Positions 43,801-52,996 are shown, numbered from the stretch's first letter. The stretch is 64,000 bases of DNA from Paraburkholderia tropica (GCF_914484835.1 NZ_CAJZAR010000083.1:1-64000); one strand, 5' to 3'. Numbers and translations: made by a program. Notes: a model not told the origin generated them from the letters alone.

Positions 43801-45385
43801 CGTGCCGGTCGTGCACAACGAAAACGGCGACGAAGCCTTGTGGGTCAGCGTCGAGCGGCTCGCCTGCGTGCGCGCCGTCTATCCGCAGGCGCGCTGCGAA
43901 CCGCCGCTTACGCCGCCGCCCGAGTACGACGAGCCGTGGACCGAAGACGCCGCGCTCGTCGAGCTGATCCGCGCGCGGCTTTCGGGTTTCGGGCCGCTGA
44001 CCGTCGCGCAGATCGCGCGTCCGCTCGCGCTCGAAGCGAGCGTGGTTGCGCTCGCGCTGACGCGCCTCGAAGCCGAGGGCACGGTGATGCGCGGCCGCTT
44101 CACGCCGGGCGCGCGCGACGAGGAATGGTGCGAGCGTCACCTGCTCGCGCGCATTCATCGCTACACCGTGCGCAAGCTGCGCCGCGAAATCGAGCCGGTC
44201 GAGCGCCACGATTTCATGCGCTTCCTGTTCGAATGGCAGCACGTCGCGCGCGACGCACGCGGCTCGGGACGCGACGCGCTCGCGGCGATGCTCGAACAAC
44301 TGGAAGGCTGGGAAGCGTCGGCGCTCGCGTGGGAGGACGAGATCCTGCCCGCGCGCATCGACGATTACACGCCGATGCTGCTCGACGAACTCTGCCGCTC
44401 GGGACGCCTCGCCTGGGCGCGGCTGCCCGCGCGCGCGAGTGCGGCGTCGACGACCGTGCGCAGCACGCCGGTCGTGTTGTTGCCGCGCCGCGAACTGGCG
44501 CGCTGGACCGCGCTGGTCGACGCGCCCGACACCAACGGGCTTTCGGCGCGCGCGCAACGCGTCTACGCCGCGCTGCTGCGGCACGGCGCGATGTTCTTCG
44601 ACGAACTGGCCGCCGATGCGCATCTGCTCGGCGTCGAACTCGAAAACGCGCTGGGCGAACTGGTGGCCGCCGGACTCGTGAACGCCGACAGCTTCGCCGG
44701 ATTGCGCGCGCTCGTGAAGCCCGCTGCGAAGCGCAATGCGCATCACGGACGACGCAAACCGCGCGGCTTCGGCCCGCTCGCGGGCGGCATGGCGGACGCG
44801 GGACGGTGGGCGGTGCTGCGGCGCGTGGAACCGGATGATGAGCCGTCAGCCGCGACGGACAATGGCGGCGCGCGATCGACGCGCGTCGCGGCAGCGAATG
44901 CCGCGCGACGTCCGCCCGCCGCGCCGGAGTTGCTCGAACACATCGCGAACGTGCTGCTGCGCCGCTACGGCGTGGTGTGCTGGCAAGTGCTCGCGCGCGA
45001 GGCGGCGTGGCTGCCGCCGTGGCGCGATCTGCTGCGCGTGCTGCACCGGATGGAAGCGCGCGGACAGGTGCGCGGCGGACGCTTCGTGACCGGGCTTTCA
45101 GGCGAGCAGTTCGCGCTGCCCGAAGCGGTCGCGTTGTTGCGCGACGTGCGGCGGCGCGGGGATCGTTCGGATGACGAAACGGTGTGCATCGCTGCCGTCG
45201 ATCCGCTGAATCTGGTCGGGTCCGTGTTACCCGGCGAGAAGGTGCCCGCGGTCGCAGGCAATCGCCTCGCGTTTCGCGATGGCGTGCCCGTCGCCGCGCT
45301 GGTTGCGGGACGGTTCGAGTTTCGCGGCGAGTTCGACGAGGCGACGCGCGCTGAGTTGCGCGCCGCGCTGGCGAGGGGCGCGTAG
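40817..45385 (+). CDS. lhr: Lhr-family ATP-dependent helicase (long form)
   Basis: The 1522-aa protein is a long Lhr helicase: Q-motif region FDAPTAAQRAAWPLI, Walker A PTGSGKT (78-82), VDEIHALAGNKRG (about 200), SATQKP, the second RecA domain ending in QRVGRSGHQVGGTPKGRLFP, then the winged-helix and Lhr beta-barrel parts, and a C-terminal region of about 650 residues as in E. coli Lhr (1538 aa). Lhr is a 3'-5' DNA:RNA helicase induced by DNA damage. Start ATG 40817 (MNPPSTVSLQ); the frame stays open upstream to 40619 but that stretch is unlike the family. The strong GC bias creates long spurious frames on both strands of this gene. Confidence 0.95.
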   Translation: MNPPSTVSLQAAPSDPPHDPPTKPRRRRAAPGDDPLAQFHPAVAGWFRRSFDAPTAAQRAAWPLIASHRATLVAAPTGSGKTLTAFLAALDELVREGLANGGALPDTTLVVYVSPLKALSNDIRLNLEQPLAGIGEELARLKLPPVEIRTAVRTGDTPQPERAALRKRAPHILVTTPESLYVLLGSESGRRMLASARSVIVDEIHALAGNKRGAHLALSLERLDALCGRRLLRVGLSATQKPIETVARFLVGVGVGDGDEKNDARPAPACEIVDVGHARERDLALEVPPVPLEAVMANDVWERVYDRMAELVALHRTTLVFVNTRRMAERVARHLTDRLGSEVVAAHHGSLAREHRFEAEQRLKRGELRVLVATASLELGIDIGDVDLVVQIGSPRSIAAFLQRVGRSGHQVGGTPKGRLFPTSRDDLIECAALLDCVRRGELDRLALPHTPLDVLSQQIVAEVACEEWNEDALYALARRTAPFAALERAQFDAVLRMLAEGYTSRHGPRAAYLHRDVVSHTLRARRGARLVALTSGGTIPDNADYAVLLEPQGVQIGTVNEDFAVESLAGDVFQLGNASYRILRIEAGRVRVEDAQGQPPNIPFWLGEAPGRSDELSFAISRLRTQIETLLRECDDDSDAEPSSSKNAASATSIERAITWLIDTLNLDDASARQIVEYLARARQALTVLPSQDTLVMERFFDEAGGTQLVIHAPFGSRVNRAWGLALRKRFCRQFNFELQAAATEDAIILSLTGAHSFALDEVWRYLHSNSAEHLLVQALLDAPLFGVRWRWNATTALALPRQTGGRKTPPQIQRMRSEDLLAAVFPDQVACVENLAGEREIPTHPLVDQTLDDCLHDAMDTDAWLALLRRIESRGVALVTRDLSAPSPLAAEILTARPYAFLDDAPIEERRTQAVLSRRWSDPESADDLGALDADAIANVREEAWPQVRNADEMHDALSTLGALAHSEIGREPNARDWQTWLAELTAAGRATRVPVVHNENGDEALWVSVERLACVRAVYPQARCEPPLTPPPEYDEPWTEDAALVELIRARLSGFGPLTVAQIARPLALEASVVALALTRLEAEGTVMRGRFTPGARDEEWCERHLLARIHRYTVRKLRREIEPVERHDFMRFLFEWQHVARDARGSGRDALAAMLEQLEGWEASALAWEDEILPARIDDYTPMLLDELCRSGRLAWARLPARASAASTTVRSTPVVLLPRRELARWTALVDAPDTNGLSARAQRVYAALLRHGAMFFDELAADAHLLGVELENALGELVAAGLVNADSFAGLRALVKPAAKRNAHHGRRKPRGFGPLAGGMADAGRWAVLRRVEPDDEPSAATDNGGARSTRVAAANAARRPPAAPELLEHIANVLLRRYGVVCWQVLAREAAWLPPWRDLLRVLHRMEARGQVRGGRFVTGLSGEQFALPEAVALLRDVRRRGDRSDDETVCIAAVDPLNLVGSVLPGEKVPAVAGNRLAFRDGVPVAALVAGRFEFRGEFDEATRAELRAALARGA

Positions 45386-45732
45386 CGGTTGGGAGCGCGC
45401 TTCGGTTGCGGCTGCTTGACGGTGCCTGACGCTTCCGGGCTTCGGGGCCTCGGGCGCGGGCTTTTCGGTTAGCAGCGCCTGTCGCTTCGGTGTATGTGGC
45501 GTGGGCGCTTCAGGGCTGATTTCTTTACAGCGCAGCCGTCACTTCGTCTGCGACGCCATGCTTAATGGCTGCGCGCGCGTGGAACTTTTCATCCCGCCTC
45601 CACACTCTGCAAGCCATGCATTGACGCATACGTTTCCTTTCCTCACCGACCTCGCCAATTCAGCCACATCGCGCGGGACTGGCAGTTAGTTGCAATTCGG
45701 AGTGTTTCGCGTAAACCGCACAAACCCGTCAG
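45386..45732. other. Intergenic region with an 11-bp direct repeat
   Basis: Nothing coding is seen in these 347 bp between the convergent lhr and cadA genes. CAGTTAGTTGC occurs twice (about 45681 and 45729), the second copy covering the cadA stop codon. No clear terminator hairpin was found for either gene. Confidence 0.35.
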
Positions 45733-48369
45733 TTAGTTGCGAACACGCCCCGCCACCGGTGCGCCGCCAAAATGCCGCCGCACCCGCAAACCGTTCGCGA
45801 CCACCAGCAAACTGGCGCCGACATCGGCGAACACGGCCATCCAGAGCGTCGCCTCGCCCGCCAGCGCGAGCACGAGAAACACCGCCTTGATGCCCAGCGC
45901 CAGCGCGATGTTCTGCATCAGCACCGCCGACACCTTGCGGCTCAAGCCCACGAACGCCGCGATCTTGCGCGGATCGTCGTCCATGATCGCGACGTCGGCG
46001 GTTTCGAGCGCCGTCGCCGTGCCCGCCGCGCCCATCGCGAAGCCGATGTCGGCGCGCGCTAGCGCGGGCGCGTCGTTCACGCCGTCGCCGACCATCGCCG
46101 TCATGCCGTGGCGCGCCGACAGATCGGCGACCGCGTCCTGCTTGTCCTGCGGCAGCAGATTGCCGCGCGCGTCGTCGATGCCGAGCTGCGCCGCGATCGC
46201 GCGCGCCGTCGCCGGGTTATCGCCGGTCAGCATGACGGGCGTCACGCCGAGTTGCTTGAGCGCGCGCACGGCGTCCGCGCTTTCGGGCCGCACGGCGTCG
46301 GCGACCGCGAACAGCGCGACGGCCTCGCGCGGCGAACACAGCACGATCGCCGTCTTGCCCTGCGTTTCGAGCGCTGCGAGGCGCGCTTCGAGATCCGGCG
46401 AGCACACGCCCAGCGACTCGACGAGCCGATGATTGCCGAGATGCCAGATCTCGCCCGCGACGCGCCCCGTCACGCCAAGCCCGTTGAGCACCGCGAAATC
46501 GCCGACGGAGGCCAGCGCGACCTGAGCGCCCTGCGCATCGCGCGCCCGCCAGCCCGCGACGACGGCGCGCGCGACCGGATGCGCGCTTGCGTCGTCGAGA
46601 CTCGCGGCGAGATGCAGCGCGTCCTCGACGGGCAACGCGCCGAGCGCGACCGCATCGGTCAGCACCGGCTCGCCGCGCGTGAGCGTGCCGGTCTTGTCGA
46701 GCGCGACGGCCTTGAGCAGCCGGCCGCGTTCGAGCCACACGCCGCCCTTCACGAGCATGCCCGCGCGGGCCGCAGCGGCGAGGCCGCTCACCACCGTGAC
46801 GGGCGTCGAAACGACCAGCGCGCACGGGCACGCGATCACCAGCAGCACGAGCGACTTGTAGAGCCACGCGCTCCACGCGCCGCCGAACGCGAGCGGCCCG
46901 GCCACCGCGATCAGCACCGCCAGCGCGACGACGGCGGGCGTGTAGTAGCGCGCGAACTGATCGACGAAACGCTGCGTGGGCGCGCGCTGCGCCTGCGCCT
47001 GCTGGACCGCCGCCGCGATGCGCGCGAGCGTGCTGTCACGCGCGATCGCCGTCACGCGTGCCTCCACGACGCCATCGACGACGATGCTGCCCGCGTAGAG
47101 CGCATCGCCTGGCGCCTTGTCGACGGGCAGGCTTTCGCCGGTGATGGGCGCCTGGTCGAGCGCGGCGCGGCCCGACTCGACGCGCGCATCGAGCGGCACG
47201 CGCTCGCCGGTACGCACGCGGATGCGGCTGCCCACGGCGACGTCGGCGACCGCGAGCGTGCGCCATTCGGTTTCGGCGCTCCAGACTTCGGCGGTTTCGG
47301 GCGCGAGCGCGGTCAGCGAGCGGATCGCGTGGCGCGCGCGTTCGAGCGAGAGCGCCTCGATTTCCTCGGCGAGCGCGAACAGGAACACGACCATCGCCGC
47401 TTCCGGCCACTTGCCGATGACGATTGCGCCGGCCACCGCCAGCGACATCAGGAAGTAGATGTTGATCGTGACGTTCTTGAGCGCGATCCAGCCCTTGCGC
47501 AGCGTCGGCAAGCCCGCGCAGAGCAGCGAAACGACCGCGCAGATCAGGACCGGCACGCCGGTTTCGTGGCCCGTGGTCCACGCGAGGATTTCCGCGGCCG
47601 CGGCGGCGACGCCGCTCGCGGCGAGCAGCAGCTTCTGGCGCAGCGCGAGGCCGACGGTCGGCTCGGGCGCGGAGGCGGCGTTCGCGGCGGGGTCGTCGGC
47701 GAGCGGACGCGGCGCCATGTCGAGCGCGTGCAACGCGGCTTCGAGCGGCTGCGCATCGGGCAGACGGTGATAGACGGTCAGTTCGCGCGCGAGCAGGTCG
47801 AAGTCGAGCCGCGCGACGCCCGGCATCGGTTCGAGCCGGTTGCGGATCAGCCGCTCCTCGGTCGGGCAGTCCATGTTGTCGATGCGGTAGCGCGCCCGCT
47901 GCGTGCCGTCGGGCGCGGGTTCCAGCGCGCGTTGACGGTCGGCGGGTTGCGGCGCGGATCCGTGGCAGCAGGATGAGGCGGCGTGCGAGTGGTCGTGATC
48001 GGCGTGATCGGCGTGATCGTGTGAGTGATCGTGGGCGTGCGAGTGGTCGTGAGCCGCATGGTCCGCGTGATCGTGACCATGATCGGCGTGACCGTGACCG
48101 TGCGCGTGCTCATGGTCCTGCACGTGCTCGTGGCAGTGATCGCCGCAAGCCTGCGCGACCGGCGCCACCTCCACCGCCTTGTGCGCCCCGCTGTCGTGAT
48201 CGTCGTGATCGCCATGGCACCCGCAGGCAGGCTCGTGATCGTGCCCCGCTTGCTTCGACTGCTTCGATGCCGCGCCCGATGCCGAACCGACGCCGTCCGC
48301 GCCCGGCGTATCGGCGCGCGCCCGATATCGGCAAGCGAGCACCAACCGCGACAAGAATGCCTGACCCAT
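45733..48369 (-). CDS. cadA: Heavy-metal P-type ATPase (Cd/Zn/Pb exporter)
   Basis: The 878-aa P1B-type ATPase has a His/Asp-rich N-terminal extension (about 42-135, many HDH repeats), an HMA-like domain with MDCPTEE instead of the usual CxxC, transmembrane helices, and CPCALVVSTP in the metal-binding helix. The phosphorylation site is DKTGTLTRG, with SAHPVARAV and GDGVNDAPALARADIG downstream. It pumps Cd(II), Zn(II) or Pb(II) from cytoplasm to periplasm using ATP. The CPC motif and divergent CadR-type regulator support a Cd/Pb/Zn role over copper. Start ATG 48369 with GGGAGAA upstream. Length is larger than E. coli ZntA (732 aa), mostly through the His-rich part. Confidence 0.95.
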   Translation of the reverse strand: MGQAFLSRLVLACRYRARADTPGADGVGSASGAASKQSKQAGHDHEPACGCHGDHDDHDSGAHKAVEVAPVAQACGDHCHEHVQDHEHAHGHGHADHGHDHADHAAHDHSHAHDHSHDHADHADHDHSHAASSCCHGSAPQPADRQRALEPAPDGTQRARYRIDNMDCPTEERLIRNRLEPMPGVARLDFDLLARELTVYHRLPDAQPLEAALHALDMAPRPLADDPAANAASAPEPTVGLALRQKLLLAASGVAAAAAEILAWTTGHETGVPVLICAVVSLLCAGLPTLRKGWIALKNVTINIYFLMSLAVAGAIVIGKWPEAAMVVFLFALAEEIEALSLERARHAIRSLTALAPETAEVWSAETEWRTLAVADVAVGSRIRVRTGERVPLDARVESGRAALDQAPITGESLPVDKAPGDALYAGSIVVDGVVEARVTAIARDSTLARIAAAVQQAQAQRAPTQRFVDQFARYYTPAVVALAVLIAVAGPLAFGGAWSAWLYKSLVLLVIACPCALVVSTPVTVVSGLAAAARAGMLVKGGVWLERGRLLKAVALDKTGTLTRGEPVLTDAVALGALPVEDALHLAASLDDASAHPVARAVVAGWRARDAQGAQVALASVGDFAVLNGLGVTGRVAGEIWHLGNHRLVESLGVCSPDLEARLAALETQGKTAIVLCSPREAVALFAVADAVRPESADAVRALKQLGVTPVMLTGDNPATARAIAAQLGIDDARGNLLPQDKQDAVADLSARHGMTAMVGDGVNDAPALARADIGFAMGAAGTATALETADVAIMDDDPRKIAAFVGLSRKVSAVLMQNIALALGIKAVFLVLALAGEATLWMAVFADVGASLLVVANGLRVRRHFGGAPVAGRVRN

Positions 48370-48398
48370 GGCCGAGTTCTCCCAAAGATGACAGAATC

Positions 48399-48429
48399 AT
48401 TGGACAGCCTGTAGTCGCTACAGGGTCAA
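48399..48429 (-). promoter_or_regulatory. MerR-type promoter and operator of cadA
   Basis: On the minus strand TTGACC (-35) and TCCAAT (-10) are separated by 19 bp, the over-long spacer typical of MerR-family targets. The spacer holds the perfect dyad CCTGTAG-CGA-CTACAGG (48408-48424). CadR would bind here and twist the promoter into an active shape when metal is bound, also governing its own gene on the other side. Confidence 0.8.
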
Positions 48430-48451
48430 GCCATTTTTGGGGACTGTGACG

Positions 48452-48934
48452 ATGAGAATCGGTGAACTGGCGCGCCACGCGCACTGCGACGTGGAAACCG
48501 TGCGCTTCTACGAGCGCGAGGGCCTGCTCGACGAACCCGCGCGCGAAACCAACGGCTACCGCAGCTACACGGCCGCGCACGCCGCGCAACTGAACTTCAT
48601 CCGCCATTGCCGTTCGCTGGGCATCGGTCTCGCCGACATCCGCACGCTACGGCGCTTTCAGGCGGACCCGAGCCAGCCTTGCGATGAGGTCAACGACCTG
48701 ATCGACAGCCAGATCGCGCGCATTCATCAACAGATCGAATCGATGCGCACGCTCGAACAGCAACTACGCACGCTGCGCGAAAGCTGCCATGCGCACCACA
48801 GCAGCAGCGCCGAGTGCGGAATCATGAAGAATCTCGAGCAGCCGATCGACGAGGAAAACTGCTCGTGCCACGCGGATACGCCTCATGCGGATGGCGTGCC
48901 GCTCGACACGCCCGCGCTCCACTCGCACCACTGA
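48452..48934 (+). CDS. cadR: MerR-family Cd(II)/Pb(II)-responsive regulator
   Basis: The 160-aa protein has a MerR helix-turn-helix (MRIGELARHAHCDVETVRFY, YEREGLL, NGYRSY), a dimer coiled coil (SQIARIHQQIESMRTLEQQL) and the metal-site cysteines C77 (DPSQPCDEV) and C112 (RESCHAHH). The C-terminus carries a further Cys/His-rich tail (CSCHADTPHAD, LHSHH). These features identify the CadR/PbrR group. Start ATG 48452. It is divergent from cadA and should activate it from the shared operator at 48408-48424. Confidence 0.94.
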   Translation: MRIGELARHAHCDVETVRFYEREGLLDEPARETNGYRSYTAAHAAQLNFIRHCRSLGIGLADIRTLRRFQADPSQPCDEVNDLIDSQIARIHQQIESMRTLEQQLRTLRESCHAHHSSSAECGIMKNLEQPIDEENCSCHADTPHADGVPLDTPALHSHH

Positions 48935-49047
48935 CTTGCGCAAGACGAGCCACGCCCGTCTCGCCGGTCACCTTTCGCCGCCCACCGCGACGCTTCACCC
49001 GGAACCTTCCCGGCAAAGCATCGCGACAAAACTACCGCTTCAACGCA

Positions 49048-50508
49048 TCAAGGCGCCTTGGCGATCACTTCGGCCACGGTCGCCGTGAGCTTCTTCGCGT
49101 AGGGCACGTGCAGGAACTCGTTCGGCCCGTGCGCATTCGACTTCGGGCCGAGCACGCCGCAGACCATGAACTGCGATTTCGGGAAACCGGCTTGCAGCAC
49201 GTTCATCAGCGGGATCGTGCCGCCCTGGCCCAGATACGCGCAGTCGGCGCCGAAATGCGTGCGCGAGGCGTCGTCGAGCGCGCCTGCCAGCCACGGCGCG
49301 AGATCGGGCGCGCTCCAGCCGTTGGCCGCGCCGGCGTCGGGCTTGAACGTGACCTTCGCGTTATACGGCGGGTCGAGTTCCAGCAGCGCCTTCAGTTCCG
49401 CCACCGCCTTCGACGCCTCCACGAGCGGCGGCAGCCGCAGCGAGAGCTTGAACGCCGTACGCGGACGCAGCACGTTGCCCGCGTCGGCGAGCGCGGGCAG
49501 GCCCGCCGCGCCCGTCACGGACAGCGAGGGCCGCCACGTCGAATCGAGCAGCGCCTGCTGCGGATCGCTGGTGGTGGGCAGCACGCGGCGGCCGTCCTGG
49601 CCGCACGCCCAGGGCATGCTTTTCCAGACGTTTTCGCCGAGGATCTGCGCGGTGGCCTCCGCCTCCGACAGCCGCCGCGAAGGAATCGCGCAATGGAAGC
49701 CCTTGGGCAGCAGCGTGCCGCTCGCCGAATCTTCGAGCCGCTCGAACAACTGCCGCATGATGCGGAAGCTCGACGGCGCGATACCGCCATACGAGCCCGA
49801 GTGAATGCCCTCCTCCAGCACCTCCACTTCGAGATCGCCGGAGACGAGCCCGCGCAGCGACGTGGTGAGCCAGAGCTGGTCGTAATTGCCCGCGCCGGAA
49901 TCGAGACACACCACGAGCCCCACGTTGCCGAGACGCTCGCGCAGCGCATCGACATACGGCAGCAGGTCGTAGCTGCCCGACTCCTCGCAGGTTTCGATCA
50001 GGCCCACGCAACGCGGACGCTCGATGCCCTGCGCGTCGAGCGCCGCCAGCGCCGTGACGCTCGCGTAGATCGCATAGCCGTCGTCCGCGCCGCCGCGCCC
50101 GTAGAGGCGGCCGTCTTCGAGCTTGGGCGTCCACGGGCCGAGGTCGTTACGCCAGCCCGCGAACTCGGGCTGCTTGTCCAGATGGCCGTACAGCACGACG
50201 GTTTCGCTGCTGCCCGAACGCGTGGCCGGAGCCTCGAAGAAGATCACCGGCGTGCGGCCCGCCAGCCTGACGATTTCGAGCTTGAGGCCGCGCACCGGCT
50301 GCTGCTCGGCCCACTGCGCCGCTTCCTGCACGACGCGCTCCAGATAGCCGTGCTTCGCCCAGTCGGGATCGAACGCCGGACTCTTCGCGGGCACGGCGAT
50401 GTAGTCCGTGAGCGCGGGCACGATTTCGTCGTTCCACTTGCGCTCGACGAAGGCGCGCAGGGCGTCGTGATCGAGTTGACGGGTGTCCTCTGTCGTGTCT
50501 GAGCTCAT
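49048..50508 (-). CDS. M20 family metallopeptidase
   Basis: The 486-aa protein is a two-zinc exopeptidase of the M20/ArgE/DapE/carnosinase type: VVLYGHLDKQPEFAGW (H, D), GRGGADDGYAIYA (metal-bridging D), IETCEESGSYD (catalytic and metal E), CLDSGAGNYDQLW, and a lid domain (about 200-320). It cleaves dipeptides or acyl-amino acids in the cytoplasm; the length and motifs are closest to the carnosinase-like group. Start ATG 50508 (MSSDTTEDT); another ATG 9 nt upstream lies too close to its AGGA. Confidence 0.93.
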   Translation of the reverse strand: MSSDTTEDTRQLDHDALRAFVERKWNDEIVPALTDYIAVPAKSPAFDPDWAKHGYLERVVQEAAQWAEQQPVRGLKLEIVRLAGRTPVIFFEAPATRSGSSETVVLYGHLDKQPEFAGWRNDLGPWTPKLEDGRLYGRGGADDGYAIYASVTALAALDAQGIERPRCVGLIETCEESGSYDLLPYVDALRERLGNVGLVVCLDSGAGNYDQLWLTTSLRGLVSGDLEVEVLEEGIHSGSYGGIAPSSFRIMRQLFERLEDSASGTLLPKGFHCAIPSRRLSEAEATAQILGENVWKSMPWACGQDGRRVLPTTSDPQQALLDSTWRPSLSVTGAAGLPALADAGNVLRPRTAFKLSLRLPPLVEASKAVAELKALLELDPPYNAKVTFKPDAGAANGWSAPDLAPWLAGALDDASRTHFGADCAYLGQGGTIPLMNVLQAGFPKSQFMVCGVLGPKSNAHGPNEFLHVPYAKKLTATVAEVIAKAP

Positions 50509-50735
50509 GGCGGGCATTCCTGCGAAGAAAAACCCGATGATAGACCCGAACGGCCGTCCGGCGGCGGGTTCGCCAAAAACGTTGGCCATCCGGCCAGGAC
50601 GATAACGCGGCAAACCCAGGACGCGTAAAGAGCAGACAAAAGACCAATAGACACCAATAAAGGACAATTCAGCGCGCGACGCCGATCCGCGCGACAATGA
50701 CTCATCGGCGGCGCCCCATCCACGGAGGATCGACC

Positions 50736-51068
50736 ATGGCGAGCCATTCCATCTTCGAGATCGTCGTGCTGCTCGCGGCGGTCGTGGTCTACTTCCTGCC
50801 CGCGCTGATCGCGGACAAGCGCGCGCGTCACGACCTGCTGACGATCGCGCTGTTCAATGCGGTGATCGGCTGGACGGTGCTGGGCTGGCTGCTCGCGCTC
50901 TACTGGGCGCTGCAGCCCAATCCGCCCAAGGATCTCGGCGGCAACGTCAAGGTGCGCAGCCGCCGCGTCGGCATGCTGCTGTTTTCGCGCCGCCTCGACG
51001 ACCGCGTTCAGGCGCGCGACGCCCGCCGCGATCCGGACAACGCCGACCGCGAACGCTCCTCGCACTGA
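50736..51068 (+). CDS. Superinfection immunity family membrane protein
   Basis: The 110-aa protein has two transmembrane helices with the signature of the T4 Imm superinfection family: FEIVVLLAAVVVYFLPALIA, then HDLLTIALFNAVIGWTVLGW and LLALYWALQP. The tail is basic and polar. Phage T4 Imm blocks DNA entry of a second phage; chromosomal homologues are common and mostly uncharacterised. GGAGG lies 8 nt before ATG 50736. It stands alone between the peptidase and LysE genes. Confidence 0.88.
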   Translation: MASHSIFEIVVLLAAVVVYFLPALIADKRARHDLLTIALFNAVIGWTVLGWLLALYWALQPNPPKDLGGNVKVRSRRVGMLLFSRRLDDRVQARDARRDPDNADRERSSH

Positions 51069-51299
51069 ACGCGGCCTGTTAGAGCACACGCCGAACACGC
51101 TGCAAACGCCACAAGGCTTCACAGCCTCGCTCACGCCCAACCCCGCCCTGGCCGGATGGCCAACGTCGCCTGAAAGCCGCGCACGCGGATGCGGCGCATG
51201 AAATAATCGGTCTATTGCGTTCGTGCCCGACTAGTTAATAGTTTCGCGGCCCGGGCTCACCCTCCCCGTAACGTCAACCGCATGCCCACGGAGCCCGCT

Positions 51300-51932
51300 A
51301 TGCCCCATGTCGCCCCGCTGTTCGCCTTTGCCGCTGTCGCCCTCGGCATGGCGCTCACGCCCGGACCCAACATGATCTATCTGATCTCGCGTTCGATCTG
51401 CCAGGGGCGCAAGGCGGGTCTCATTTCGCTAGGCGGCGTCGCGCTCGGCTTCATCTTCTATATGTTGTGCGCCGCTTTCGGCATTACCGCGCTGCTCATG
51501 GCCGTGCCGTTCGCCTACGACGCGCTGCGCCTCGGCGGCGCGCTCTATCTGGCGTGGCTCGCGTGGCAAACGCTCAAGCCGGGCGGCCGCTCGCCGTTCC
51601 AGGTGCGCGAACTCACGCCGGACCGCCCCGGCAAGCTGTTCCTGATGGGCTTCGTCACGAACCTGCTGAATCCGAAGGTGGCGATCCTGTATCTCTCGCT
51701 GCTGCCGCAGTTCATCGACCCCTCGCGCGGCAGCGTGCTCACGCAGTCGATCGAACTCGGCGCGGTGCAGATCGCGCTTTCCGTGACGATAAACGCAGCC
51801 GCCGCGATCACGGCGGGCACGATCGCGTCGTTCCTCGCGGGCCGCCCGAAGTGGCTCGCGCTCCAGCGTTATCTGATGGGAACGGTGTTGGCCGGTCTGG
51901 CCGTGCGGATCGCCGCCGAAGGGCAGCGCTAA
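51300..51932 (+). CDS. LysE/RhtB family amino acid exporter
   Basis: The 210-aa inner-membrane protein shows the LysE/RhtB pattern: ALGMALTPGPNMIYLISRSI, GRKAGLISLGGVALGFIFYM, the paired helices and ALRLGGALYLAWLAWQTL, then GFVTNLLNPKVAILYLSLLP. It exports amino acids or their lactones by proton antiport. The start is ATG 51300, served by GGAG 7 nt upstream; an in-frame ATG at 51282 lies before that ribosome binding site. The substrate cannot be told. Confidence 0.93.
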   Translation: MPHVAPLFAFAAVALGMALTPGPNMIYLISRSICQGRKAGLISLGGVALGFIFYMLCAAFGITALLMAVPFAYDALRLGGALYLAWLAWQTLKPGGRSPFQVRELTPDRPGKLFLMGFVTNLLNPKVAILYLSLLPQFIDPSRGSVLTQSIELGAVQIALSVTINAAAAITAGTIASFLAGRPKWLALQRYLMGTVLAGLAVRIAAEGQR

Positions 51933-52046
51933 GCCGCTCATCGAGCCGCGAAGAGGGTTTGCTGAATCTACGTTGCTGAATACGGGCGGATAGACAGACC
52001 GATGCAGATGGCGCGCGGCATCAACCGCGAGCCGTCTGCGCACGGA

Positions 52047-52337
52047 TCAACGGTGGTTGGCCACGCGCGCAGCCGGCATGCGCAGCTTCACGGAGCCAGC
52101 CGGAATCGAGCGCGGCTCGATGCGGACCATGTCCTGCGCGAACATGTCCTGACGCAGTTCGCCCTGTTCGTCGAACCATTGGCAGATCAGCCAGTGACCA
52201 TTGGCGAAGCCCACCGGGCCCGCATACATGACCGTCATGCGCGGTCCGCCCGACTTGAGGGTCACCACATCGCCAATGCCGGACTGGATGGCAGGCAGGC
52301 TCTCGGCTAGCGCAAGCTCCAAAGTCGTATCAAGCAT
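52047..52337 (-). CDS. YodC-like (DUF2158) small protein
   Basis: The 96-aa protein contains the DUF2158 pattern SGIGDVVTLKSGGPRMTV followed by GHWLICQWFDEQGELRQDMF. The family is small, SH3-like, and of unknown function, often near mobile or stress genes. Start ATG 52337, preceded by GGGGAA. It is convergent with the LysE gene. Confidence 0.85.
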   Translation of the reverse strand: MLDTTLELALAESLPAIQSGIGDVVTLKSGGPRMTVMYAGPVGFANGHWLICQWFDEQGELRQDMFAQDMVRIEPRSIPAGSVKLRMPAARVANHR

Positions 52338-52954
52338 GATGTTCCCCGGAAAAAGATCGGCCCATTGAAATCCCCGGAGCGGGCCTGAAGTCCCGCTTTG
52401 ATGCCGCATGGATACCGTTTCCGGCAATAATCTCTATTCGCGGCTATTAATAAGTTTCGCAAGACTATCAACTCGATTTAATCCGCGCAAGCACTTTTCA
52501 ATAAGCTTACGTAGAAACCCGTATTCGAATTGGCTCCCCGCAGCCTGGTCATCGATTTGCGTAATCGCACTACGCAAGCAGCGCGCGGAATCCGCCTCCG
52601 GCCCGCACTGCAAGGCGTTTCAGGGCATCGCAAACCATGATCTGCGCAAACAGTATTATTATTTCGCGGTCTGCGCCCCATTCACGGCGAATGGCTCCGC
52701 GGCAAAATGACCTGAATATTTGTGATTAACCATGCAGTTCAAATATCGCGAGACCGTTATCCACAAGAAAAATAAACGACTGAAAACGTTTCCCGCAGAA
52801 AATCGTCCGCTCGTTTTATTTTTTGCATATCGCGCGGGCAATTATTTACCACTCATTGTTGTTTTTCAAATAAGCATACGGTTGAAAATCGCCGCCTGAA
52901 ATATGGCCGTCATGCATACCGGACGTAACGGGCGGGTAAGCAAGAACCCGGGCG
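52338..52954. other. AT-richer intergenic region
   Basis: No supported gene is seen in about 600 bp. From 52430 to 52900 the composition is clearly more AT-rich than the surroundings (for example TATTTGTGATTAACC near 52720), which may mean recently acquired or regulatory DNA. Short frames of 60-100 codons show no family resemblance. Confidence 0.4.
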
Positions 52955-52996
52955 CAAAAAAGCAAACGCCCCATCCGGTCGAACCGGACGGGGCGT
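52955..52996 (-). terminator. Rho-independent terminator of the aminotransferase operon
   Basis: ACGCCCC-A-TCCGGT, loop CGA, ACCGGA-C-GGGGCGT forms a long stem with one mismatch. On the minus strand it runs into TTGCTTTTTT. It lies 29 bp after the stop of the carboxymuconolactone decarboxylase-like gene. Confidence 0.85.

Noticed and set aside
42749..44838. Long frames on both strands inside lhr
   Set aside because: They are low-complexity Arg/Ala/Asp translations caused by GC bias; the Lhr frame carries all recognisable motifs.
46108..47976. 622-codon plus-strand frame opposite cadA
   Set aside because: Rich in Arg, Asp and His with no domain; cadA on the other strand is unambiguous.
47990..48110. 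Tandem DNA repeat near the start of cadA
   Set aside because: The repetition is explained by His-Asp codons of the His-rich N-terminal extension.
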